Positions 1 to 7,709 of a DNA stretch of 64,000 bases are shown piece after piece. How positions within the stretch are numbered: position 1 is the stretch's first letter; the number at the start of each line of letters is the position of its first letter. Source of the DNA: Blastococcus sp. HT6-30 (GTDB lineage Bacteria; Actinomycetota; Actinomycetes; Mycobacteriales; Geodermatophilaceae); NCBI RefSeq assembly GCF_039729015.1, contig NZ_CP155792.1, positions 2,442,001 to 2,506,000 on the forward strand, read 5' to 3'. Under the pieces are notes generated by a model. That model saw only the letters and a list, made by a program, of their open reading frames with translations. It was not told where the DNA came from and did not search any database. A program made the translations under genes and the position numbers.

Positions 1-539
1 GACGGCGGATCGACCTGACCGAGGCGGTGATGACCGTGGAGGGCCGCACCGTCGCCGTCGCGCGCGTGTGGTCGCTCGCCGTCGGGCCCACGCCGCCGGT
101 GGTCACCGAGCTCAGCCCACCACCCGCCGTCCCCGACTCCTCGCCGCAGGAACTCTTCGGCCTGCCCGACTGGGGCTTCGGACAGGCCATCGACTGGCGC
201 TACACCGCCGGGTCGCCGGAGGAGCCCGGGCCGGCCGACGTCTGGACTCGAGTGCGCCTCCCCCTGGTCGCCGGCCTGCCACTCACGGGTCTCGACCGCG
301 CGCTCATCGCCGCCGACGCCGCCAACGGCATCTCCGTCGAGCTGCCCATCGACAGCTGGTGGTCCATCCCGCCGGGGATGACCACCCACCTGACCCGCGA
401 TCCGGACGGCGAGTGGGTGCACCTGGCCTGCCGCACGCAGATCGCCGCCGACGGCATCGGGCTGTGCCACGGCGAGCTGTCCGACGAGCGCGGCTCGATC
501 GGCGAGGTCGCCCAGCCGCTGCTCGTGCAGGCCCGCTGA
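1..539 (+). CDS. Thioesterase-family protein, 5' end cut by the window
   Basis: The frame is open to the left edge (first full codon at position 3), so this is the C-terminal part of a longer gene; about 178 codons are visible. The visible part resembles the C-terminal hotdog half of TesB-like acyl-CoA thioesterases of Actinobacteria: a Thr-Val-Glu-Gly strand, a central WRY, and an acidic DRALIAADAANG helix, followed by a strand carrying a GEWVHLACRTQI-like segment. Such proteins hydrolyse acyl-CoA to free acid and CoA in the cytoplasm; the substrate cannot be told. A GTG at 27 lies inside the gene and is unlikely to be its start. The next gene follows after 64 bases on the same strand. Family assignment is from overall pattern; no catalytic residue was pinned down. 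Confidence 0.7.
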   Translation, partial: RRIDLTEAVMTVEGRTVAVARVWSLAVGPTPPVVTELSPPPAVPDSSPQELFGLPDWGFGQAIDWRYTAGSPEEPGPADVWTRVRLPLVAGLPLTGLDRALIAADAANGISVELPIDSWWSIPPGMTTHLTRDPDGEWVHLACRTQIAADGIGLCHGELSDERGSIGEVAQPLLVQAR

Positions 540-603
540 CGGAGCCACGAGCCCCATCCGCGTCGCACGCCCGCGCGGCACCGCCGTCAGCGAGGATGCC
601 TGG

Positions 604-2007
604 GTGACCCAGCGCATGCACCGCTCCCACCGCGTGGCCGGCGCGCTCGTCGGCTCCGCCGTCGGCGACGCCCTCGGCGCCCCGTTCGAGTTCGGCCCGC
701 CCGGGCAGTTCTCCACCCGCTTCCCGGTGCCGGCGCGTGGCTCGAAGACGGAGATGTGCGGAGGCGGCTCGCTGAACTGGGAGCCGGGCGAGTTCACCGA
801 CGACACCCAGATGGCGCTGCTCGTGGCCACCTCGCTGGTGGAGCGCGGCGCACTCGACGAGGCCGACCTCTTCGACCGGTTCCGGACGTGGGCGGCGGCC
901 GGGCCGCCGGACATCGGCAACCAGACCCGCGCCGTCCTCGGCTCCGGCCGGCCGTGGGACGTCGCCGCGGCCGAGCACTTCACCCGCTCCGGGCACGCGG
1001 CCGGCAACGGCTCATTGATGCGGACGACGCCGGCCGCCATCCGGTTCTCGCGTGACGGTCGTGAGGCGGCCATGGACGCCGCCCGCCGCATCTCGGCGCT
1101 GACCCACGGCGACCCGTCGGCCGGCGAGGGCTGCGCGATCTTCCACGAGCTGATGCGCGTGGCACTGGACGGCGGCGATCCGCTGGCGGCGATCCCGACG
1201 GCGCTTCAGGCGGTGCTGTCCGAGCACCGTGAGCGGTGGGCTGCGGTGCTGACCTCGGACTGGACGCCTGACCAGGCCACCGAGTCGAACGGCGCGGTGT
1301 GGCCGACGCTCGGCCAGGCGGTGTGGGCCCTCCGGCACGGGCGGGACTTCGCCGAGGTGCTGCGCCTGGTCATCGACCTCGGCGGGGACACCGACACGGT
1401 CGCGTGCGTCGCCGGCGGGCTGGCCGGGGCGGTCTTCGGGATGGGCGGCATCCCGAGCCGGTGGGCGTCGGTGGTACACGGCCAGGTGCCCGGCCACGGC
1501 GACAAGGTATGGCGCCTGCCCGACCTGCAGCAGCTCGCCGCCTCGCTCGACGGCGGCGTGCAGCAGAACTACGACCCAGGCGTCATCCCGCGGATCGGCC
1601 CGACCGAGGTCCTGCCCGGCATCTGGGCCGGCAACCTCGACGGCGCCCGGTACAGCGACGACGACTTCGCCGTCATCTCGCTGTGCCGGCTCGGCGAGCC
1701 GTTCCCGCACCCGGTGCACCGGATGGCCTACATCGCCGACAACGACCACAACGCCGACCTCGACGTCATGCTCGCCGACGTCCTGGACGACATGAAGGCA
1801 CTGCGCCACGAGGGGCACCGACTGCTCGTGCACTGCCACGGCGGCGCCTCCCGGACGGGGCTGGTGCTGCGCGGCTGGCTCGTGCGCGAGAAGAGGATGT
1901 CGGTCGAGGAGGCGACGGCGCACGTCGCCGAACGCTGGCCACACCTCGGCCTGTGGAACGCCAGCTTCACTGCAGCGCTCGAACGCATAAGGCCCGGAGC
2001 TACCTGA
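604..2007 (+). CDS. ADP-ribosylglycohydrolase fused to a tyrosine/dual-specificity phosphatase domain
   Basis: GTG start; 467 residues. Residues about 8-310 carry the DraG/ARH signature: GSAVGDALG near the N-terminus, FTDDTQM (metal-binding Asp pair), GNGSLMRT and GGDTDTVACVAGGLAGA, the set of acidic residues that holds two Mg ions and hydrolyses ADP-ribose from proteins or small molecules. Residues about 330-460 form a second domain with HCHGGASRTG, the Cys-X5-Arg phosphate-binding loop of protein tyrosine/dual-specificity phosphatases. The protein is soluble, with no signal peptide. The two activities suggest a single polypeptide that reverses ADP-ribosylation and phosphorylation, or that processes ADP-ribose and its phosphate ester; this is inference. 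It is followed by a convergent DUF4407 gene. Confidence 0.88.
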   Translation: MTQRMHRSHRVAGALVGSAVGDALGAPFEFGPPGQFSTRFPVPARGSKTEMCGGGSLNWEPGEFTDDTQMALLVATSLVERGALDEADLFDRFRTWAAAGPPDIGNQTRAVLGSGRPWDVAAAEHFTRSGHAAGNGSLMRTTPAAIRFSRDGREAAMDAARRISALTHGDPSAGEGCAIFHELMRVALDGGDPLAAIPTALQAVLSEHRERWAAVLTSDWTPDQATESNGAVWPTLGQAVWALRHGRDFAEVLRLVIDLGGDTDTVACVAGGLAGAVFGMGGIPSRWASVVHGQVPGHGDKVWRLPDLQQLAASLDGGVQQNYDPGVIPRIGPTEVLPGIWAGNLDGARYSDDDFAVISLCRLGEPFPHPVHRMAYIADNDHNADLDVMLADVLDDMKALRHEGHRLLVHCHGGASRTGLVLRGWLVREKRMSVEEATAHVAERWPHLGLWNASFTAALERIRPGAT

Positions 2008-2062
2008 CCGCCGCAGAGCGGTCAGCACGTCGCCAGGCACCGAAGGGGCTCACGGCCGCCAG

Positions 2063-3604
2063 TCACGGCGCCGTGGCGAAGGCCCCGTCGCCAGCAGCGC
2101 GATTCTCTGCCGGGTCCAGGTCCAACGCCACGTTGTCCTCGAAGGTGCGAAGTTGCAGGTCGTCGAGGACATCGCCAGGCACCGGCTGCGCCGGGACGGG
2201 ACTCCGCGAGGACGGCTCCGTGTGGACGCCTGCCGCGTCCACGTCCCGGGCCGTGACATCTCCAGCAAGCTGTTCGTCTCGCCACCGACGCATGCCTTCG
2301 GCGGTGACTTCCAGCTGGGCGTCGAGGACCAGACCAGTGGCCTTCGACTCGGCTTCCAGCGTCCGCGCCGCGCGGGCCTCCGCGGCAGCCAGGGCGGAGC
2401 GGGCCAGGGTTTCGGCCTCCTCGTACTCGGTCTGCATGCGCAGTCGCACACGTGACTCGGCCTTCTGCTCGTGCAGCACCAGCAGCCGGTCGTAGAGCGA
2501 CGGCGGCGCGAGCGCGAGCATCGTCTTGAAGATGATCGGCAAGCACTCGATGGCCGTCATGAACAGGAAGAGCAGCAGGTGGGCGGTGGCCAGCATCGGG
2601 TCGTCGTCCTGGATGCGCTCCAACGCGCTGAGCCGGGCGAGGATGCCGTCGCTGTTGTCGACAGCGGCGTCGTGCGCCGTGATCTCGTCGCGCCGCGCAT
2701 CCTCCGCGTCACGGACCTCCTGCTGCAGCGTCTCCAGCCGCTGGCTTTGGTCGATCGAGGTCTGCGCCTCCTGCGCCTCCAACTGCGCCCGCACCTGGGC
2801 TTGGGTGTCCCCGAGCTGCTGGGTCAGCGACTCCCGCTCGGCACCCAGCCGGTCCCGATCCGCCATCCTGGCCGCGGTGGCCGGGCCCATGCCTGCGTCG
2901 CCAGTACCGCAGGTGCCGTCGGCCTCGCACAGCAGCGCGGTGACGGCCGCGTTGTACTGGGTAGTGATGTCGTCCAGGCGAGCCTGCACGTCGGCGACGA
3001 CGGGGTGCTGTGCGATGTCGTCCTCGGAGACGCCGTCCGCCAGATCAGCCTGGAGCTGCTCGATCTCCTGCTCCTTGGCCGGTATCTCGGAGTATCGGCT
3101 GTCCGCCTCCAGCTTCCGGTTGAACTCGTCCTCGTTCTCAGCCGCCATCACCCGGATCTCAGCGCTGATCTCCGAGCCGAACACGGCCAGCGTCAACGGC
3201 GTCGACACCACCGCGCCGATGAGGACCGCGAGGAGGACGCGAGGCAGCGCCATCCCGATGGTTCCCCACTTGGTCTCCAATCGCGGGGTCGAGACGACGA
3301 GCCAACGGTCCAGATTGAGGATCACGAGCCCCCAGGCCAGACCGCCGATGGCGGCAAGGTCGACAGGGACGTGCAGCGCCAGGTAGAGGGCGTACGTGGC
3401 CGACACCGCCGCGATGGCAGCGACGGAGACCAGTACGGCCCCCATGGCGACCTGCTTGGTGCGCTCCTTCGGCGCCTCCCGCAGGATGTCGCGGTTGGCG
3501 CCGGAGACCGTGAGCAGGCCCTCGCTGACAAATCGCCGGTTGACCCGGCGCGCTCCCCGACCGAGCCATGATCGCGCTCGCGCGAGCGCCGTCCGGATGG
3601 TCAC
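2063..3604 (-). CDS. DUF4407 membrane protein with long coiled coil
   Basis: 513 residues, GTG start overlapping the stop of the upstream gene by four bases (GTGA), so the two are translationally coupled. Two N-terminal membrane segments lie around residues 50-72 and 78-96 and include the family hallmark ILNLDR; a third segment follows around 115-135. A long, strongly charged helical region (about 160-330) then leads to another hydrophobic segment near 345-370 and a charged cytoplasmic helix. A Cys pair sits in the CEADGTCGTGDAG loop, also found in the second DUF4407 protein of this window at 45436-46848. The function of the family is unknown; the architecture suggests a membrane-anchored scaffold or sensor. 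Confidence 0.8.
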   Translation of the reverse strand: MTIRTALARARSWLGRGARRVNRRFVSEGLLTVSGANRDILREAPKERTKQVAMGAVLVSVAAIAAVSATYALYLALHVPVDLAAIGGLAWGLVILNLDRWLVVSTPRLETKWGTIGMALPRVLLAVLIGAVVSTPLTLAVFGSEISAEIRVMAAENEDEFNRKLEADSRYSEIPAKEQEIEQLQADLADGVSEDDIAQHPVVADVQARLDDITTQYNAAVTALLCEADGTCGTGDAGMGPATAARMADRDRLGAERESLTQQLGDTQAQVRAQLEAQEAQTSIDQSQRLETLQQEVRDAEDARRDEITAHDAAVDNSDGILARLSALERIQDDDPMLATAHLLLFLFMTAIECLPIIFKTMLALAPPSLYDRLLVLHEQKAESRVRLRMQTEYEEAETLARSALAAAEARAARTLEAESKATGLVLDAQLEVTAEGMRRWRDEQLAGDVTARDVDAAGVHTEPSSRSPVPAQPVPGDVLDDLQLRTFEDNVALDLDPAENRAAGDGAFATAP

Positions 3605-4521
3605 TTGCCCTCCTCCCCCGTCGAGGGACGAGCCCGCCGGATGCCGTCGACCACCGAGGCCGGCATGGTGGCGAGGCGCGGAGGCGCGCCGATCAGCCGC
3701 GGCGGTGCGGCGAGGCTCGGGCGCACGCTGTCCTGCGTCTGCCAGAAGTCGTCGAGACGACGGGTCACCTGTGGCGCTGCCCCGACGTGGGCCGCGACAT
3801 CCGCCCGCAGGGACACGATGGGCGGCGAGTCGACGGTGGGCAGGTCCAGCTGCGGCATCGACATCGCCACGACGGACGCGGTGGCCACCGGCGTCGACCC
3901 GTGGCGGTTGCTGCCGACGACCGGGATCCGGCGAGTGGTGTCGACCCGGACGAGCGCCTCACCGCAGGACGGGTTCCCGGGGCGACCGTCGATCTCAACG
4001 ACCCGGGCGCCCTCGAAGCACCACGTCACGCTGACGTCCGAGCCGGGGCGCACGAGCGTGTGGCTGGTCGACAAGGCCCGCAGGACGGGCGCCCGCACGC
4101 CGTCCGGGTCGACGTCCAGGGGAACGCCGTGGCGGCACGTGATGGTCTTCGGCTCGTCCGCCAGCTCCGGCGCCTGCTCCCGCATGCCCTGCTGGGCGTC
4201 CGCCTCGCGCCAGTCGCGGAGCCACCGGTCCGTCCAGGGCAGGTCCAGCGAGCCGCCGGACGAGCCTCCGCCCGAGTTGGGCTTCCGGGCGGCGGGGACA
4301 CGGTTTCGCCAGCCCTTGGCACGCAACCAGGCGAGGAGCAGGAGGACGACGAAGGACCACAGGAATGCCTCGGCCACGTCCTCGAGGAAGCCGATGACGC
4401 GATCGGCCTCGAGACTGCCACTCCACTCGGTGTTGTTGCTCAGCGCGACGACGCCTGCGAAGAGCATGACCAGCGCCCAGCCGATCACCAACGGATCACG
4501 GCGCAGTGGTTCCCGGAACAT
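3601..4521 (-). CDS. Two-TM membrane protein of unknown function, partner of the DUF4407 gene
   Basis: 306 residues; ATG at 4521 preceded by a GGGGGGA ribosome-binding site. Two hydrophobic helices lie near residues 13-30 and 48-66, separated by a short acidic loop. The rest is soluble: a Gly/Ser linker, then a beta-rich region with two Cys (CRHG and WCF...SCGEAL) and a basic, proline-rich tail. No known domain was recognised. The four-base stop/start overlap with the DUF4407 gene makes a two-gene operon, so the products probably act together at the membrane. It is transcribed away from the accessory genes that follow. Confidence 0.65.
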   Translation of the reverse strand: MFREPLRRDPLVIGWALVMLFAGVVALSNNTEWSGSLEADRVIGFLEDVAEAFLWSFVVLLLLAWLRAKGWRNRVPAARKPNSGGGSSGGSLDLPWTDRWLRDWREADAQQGMREQAPELADEPKTITCRHGVPLDVDPDGVRAPVLRALSTSHTLVRPGSDVSVTWCFEGARVVEIDGRPGNPSCGEALVRVDTTRRIPVVGSNRHGSTPVATASVVAMSMPQLDLPTVDSPPIVSLRADVAAHVGAAPQVTRRLDDFWQTQDSVRPSLAAPPRLIGAPPRLATMPASVVDGIRRARPSTGEEGK

Positions 4522-5017
4522 GTATCCCCCCGTATGCGGTCTTGCCGCACGTACATGCCGACCCGGCCCAAAGGGACGAATGCGGATATCAGCTCCGGAT
4601 CTTGTTACCGTGCGTGGCCGCCGAGGTCACTAGTCGTCACTCGATGGTGCGATGGGGCCGTTCCTCCGGCCGAGGCAGCCGCACAGTCGATAATTGTCGG
4701 CGGGGGGGGGGCGCCGTCCGCCGTCGCGCCGAGACGCTGGAGCTGTGGCTGGGCGGCGAATATTCGGCCGCAGTAACCCGAGAGCCGGGCACGGACACGT
4801 TCGGGGTCGCCCGCCTCCGGGCGTTGGCACTGGGCTGCTACGCGAAGTGCGACGATCCGTACGCGGGGCGCGCAGTCATCCAGACGGCCTCCGCCCGAAT
4901 GACCGTGCCAGCAGACGTGGCGTCGATTGTCACCCATTCGGGTCATCGCCGAGGTCGTGCAGCCCCCCTGTCGCACCGCTGTGGTGCCCTTCGAGTTCCG
5001 CGCACGGAGGAGGTCAG
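4522..5017. other. Intergenic region between divergent genes, with a G10 run
   Basis: About 500 bases with no frame of coding quality. It must hold the promoters of the operon ending at 2063 and of the gene starting at 5018. A homopolymer of ten G residues occupies 4702-4711. I could not fix -35/-10 boxes with confidence. Confidence 0.5.
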
Positions 5018-5776
5018 GTGGCCAGGTCGATCGGCGATTGGTATGCGGAGCACGCGCGCGACTTGCCCGATGACTCACCGGACGACGAGCTCGTCGAACG
5101 CCAAGCCCCGTGGGATCTCCAGTCTTCGCGGCTGTCGACGCCCCGATCAACTCGCCGCAACGCCGGGCTGACCGAAAGGTCGGCCTGGACGTCGAGGTCC
5201 CGCACCAGAAGCGGCCGAAACTCAGCCGCTGGCACCCTAACTGGGCGTGCGGACGCGGCGTCGGCTCGTGGTGCCGGGAGCCCGGTTTCGAAGGGTTTGC
5301 GCAAGAGGATCCTGGCCGCCGCACGTCTCAACGCCACAGCCGATGCCAAGAGCCTCGCAGCCTCGCTCACGAGGGCAGGCACCCCGGTCAGCCCGGCTCA
5401 GGTGAAAGCTGTCATCGGGAGGCCACTCCCCGCGGCCGGCAACCATGCCCACGCGCCGCAAGCGCGGCCGGTCACTCGAACGGTCGCTTCAGAGGTCCGG
5501 CGTGCCGCGCATGCGAAGCCGAGGATCGGCCACAAGAAGCTGGCCGCTCTGCTGCGGGCCCGAGGGATCGACGTCACCGAGGCTCAGGTGGCCCAGGTCC
5601 TCCGACGGCGTGAGACGCCCGCCGCAGGGGGCCGACCAGCAACGAGGCTCAGCCAGCCCGCCCTGGTAATCAAGGTAACCGCGGGCGCACAGACGAGCCG
5701 GACAGTGCACGAGACACCGCTGTGCCAGTCCTGTGGGGTGCGCCTGAGCATCTACGGCACCTGCCGCTGCTCGTGA
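5018..5776 (+). CDS. Hypothetical protein with two HTH-like repeats and a C-terminal Cys ribbon
   Basis: The GTG at 5018 is preceded by GGAGGAGGTCA, an excellent ribosome-binding site; the same frame is open further upstream but lacks coding quality there. 252 residues. After an acidic N-terminus, two similar helical units follow (about residues 95-140 and 158-203), each ending in a motif of the type G..V(S/T).AQV..V, like short helix-turn-helix repeats. The C-terminus has CQSC..........CRC, a possible zinc ribbon. The middle (residues about 35-90, bases about 5119-5290) is Ser/Arg/Thr-rich in this frame, while another frame there has cleaner GC3 coding bias, so compensating frameshifts are possible. 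No known family was recognised; a DNA-binding role is a guess. Confidence 0.55.
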   Translation: MARSIGDWYAEHARDLPDDSPDDELVERQAPWDLQSSRLSTPRSTRRNAGLTERSAWTSRSRTRSGRNSAAGTLTGRADAASARGAGSPVSKGLRKRILAAARLNATADAKSLAASLTRAGTPVSPAQVKAVIGRPLPAAGNHAHAPQARPVTRTVASEVRRAAHAKPRIGHKKLAALLRARGIDVTEAQVAQVLRRRETPAAGGRPATRLSQPALVIKVTAGAQTSRTVHETPLCQSCGVRLSIYGTCRCS

Positions 5777-6761
5777 CAGCCCCCCGACGCCCGTTGGGCC
5801 ATCGCGGGCGGTGATGCCCGGGTTTGCATATCCCCCTCCGTTTTCCGGGGCTCACCAGGCCGGCCGCGGCACCTGTACTAGGCACCCCGGGCGGGTGATG
5901 TCGACGGTGCAGATCTGGTCAGGACGTGGTCGAGTCGACGGGTCAATACACCGTCGAGTTCGGTCGAACCAGAAGCGTCAGAGGCGCCGTTCGATGAGTG
6001 ATCGGCCAAGCGCACGAAGCGTCCTCTCCTGTCCTCACAGCCACGGTTCATGCGGCTACCCCCGAGCGTCCGGCCCAGCTCGGCGACCCTGGCAGCAAAG
6101 CGCACTGCTGGGCTCCCTCAAGAGGGACGGGCGACGAGCAAGGTCATCGACGCGAAGCCCAGGCCGACGAAGTGGGCGCCAAAGCGGTCGTCCAGATGCG
6201 AACGACCGCGGGCAGCTGGGCACCGTTCCGCACGTTGATGGCGCCGAGCCACCCGATGATCGCGAGCGCCTCAGCCTGGCTCCGACAGCTCACCGGGCGA
6301 TCCGCGCGACAGGTCCGGTCGGCAGCTGGACTTGGCCTTTCTCCGACGCGGGCCGCGACGGCGTCAGGCCAAAGATCACCGGACCACAGGGCGCCAGTGG
6401 GCCGGATCCGGGGCTCCACGAATAATCGATCAGCACGAGGTTGCCGTGCCACCCGCCGACGAGAACGCTGTGCGGGTCGCGAGCGTCAATTGGGCCTCGG
6501 TACGCGGGTACTGCTCGACGAGACGCCACCGGCGAGGGCACCGGCTCGTCGCTCAACCAGAGAACGGGCGGCGCACCGCTCTGCGCCCACCGGTCAGCGA
6601 TCCAGCGACCGGGACTCAGACGTGAGCCGGGTGGAACTGGACGATGCGGTCGGTGCTGTTGACGGACCGCCCATTCATGGCTCGCATCCGGGCCCCCGCA
6701 TGCCTCGGCTGCTGCTAGCTCCATCCTGCCGCTGCCGCCGACGAAGCTACCGCACGCCCGC
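5777..6761. other. About 1 kb without a supportable gene; possibly decayed coding DNA
   Basis: No frame on either strand looks like an intact protein. On the minus strand, short stretches with coding-like third-position GC occur (for example about 6290-6480, and a different frame about 6480-6560) but in different frames and interrupted by stops. This is what a degraded gene would look like. I could not identify the ancestor. No inverted repeats or transposase motifs were seen. Confidence 0.45.
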
Positions 6762-7709
6762 TCATTCGGTGGCCCTAAGAAGCCGGTCGTCATTACGCCC
6801 GGGCAACCAGCCAAACCGGCCCGCCTCACCCAGCCAGTTCCTTAACATCAACTCGACTGGCGATGCGTCTTGCTGGAGGAAGGGAAGGCCCCACTCAAGA
6901 TCCTCGGGAAAGAGCTCCAATCGCGCGCTTTCCCAGCGAGTCGCCGCGTGTTGGTCCAGGGGCATCCTTACTGCCAGGACGTCCGCCCGCACTGTCGCTA
7001 CGGCGGACAGTTTCTCCTCGTCGCCGAGGCCAGCAACGACAAGGCGCCAGGCGGGGTCAACCAGGCTCACCTCGTACTCGTTACGGCTGAGATAGACGAC
7101 CAGGCGGCCGCGTCTGGTGGTGGCTTTCACTTCCAGGTGCCACGACCGCGGCCCATCTGAGACAACTATGTCGTAACCAAGACCGTCGTCCTCGAGAGAC
7201 ACATGGCTGGTGCAACCGGGCCACTGCCTCTCGAGCAGCTCAACGAGCAGCCGCTCCCCCGCGGCGCCGATGGTTGCCCGCCGCTCAAGGTCAACCTTTC
7301 GCTGCGCCTGCGACACAGCCAGGAACGCGTCATCCGCTGCGAGATCGAGACTGACGACCAAGGCTTGCGCGTCCTGCGGAAGCTCAGTTGCGTCGGCGAT
7401 GAGGACGTCAGCGTCAGGAAGCCACGCCGGTCGCGCCCGCTCAAGACTCCGCTGAAACAAGAGCCGCATCACTTGACTGTGTGGCAGCCGCCGCATTCGA
7501 GGATTGAGAGCGAGGTTAGACCCATCCCGAACGACGCCACCGATGAGCTGTAGCCAGTCGAGTGCAGCGGCGTACTGAGTTGGGGTCAGATCCGCGTACG
7601 CTGCATCCGCCCTGATAATCGCCCAGGCCTGCGACAGCGAGGAGCGACCAAGCAACTGCCACCATCTGACAGCGGCACGGACGACGCCGTCAGGTGGAAG
7701 CGCGGACAT
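6762..7709 (-). CDS. DUF3883-domain, restriction-endonuclease-like protein
   Basis: ATG at 7709, overlapping the 3' end of the helicase gene by 20 bases; 315 residues. An open frame continues upstream, but it is the antisense or alternative frame of the helicase. The N-terminal half is helical. Residues about 145-225 carry the DUF3883 pattern: GAAGERLLVELLE, then GLGYDI (D180), HLEVK (E193, K195) and LSRNEYE, i.e. the D...ExK core of a PD-(D/E)XK nuclease followed by the conserved Asn-Glu. DUF3883 domains are frequent in anti-phage and restriction loci. It is the third gene of a ParB-like/SNF2/DUF3883 operon, so it is the likely nuclease effector of that system; this is inference. Confidence 0.78.
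   Translation of the reverse strand: MSALPPDGVVRAAVRWWQLLGRSSLSQAWAIIRADAAYADLTPTQYAAALDWLQLIGGVVRDGSNLALNPRMRRLPHSQVMRLLFQRSLERARPAWLPDADVLIADATELPQDAQALVVSLDLAADDAFLAVSQAQRKVDLERRATIGAAGERLLVELLERQWPGCTSHVSLEDDGLGYDIVVSDGPRSWHLEVKATTRRGRLVVYLSRNEYEVSLVDPAWRLVVAGLGDEEKLSAVATVRADVLAVRMPLDQHAATRWESARLELFPEDLEWGLPFLQQDASPVELMLRNWLGEAGRFGWLPGRNDDRLLRATE

Noticed and set aside
2153-3571. Long plus-strand open frames antisense to the DUF4407 gene
   Set aside because: They are GC-rich antisense shadows with Arg/Gly-rich translation and no family match, while the minus strand gives a clear DUF4407 protein.
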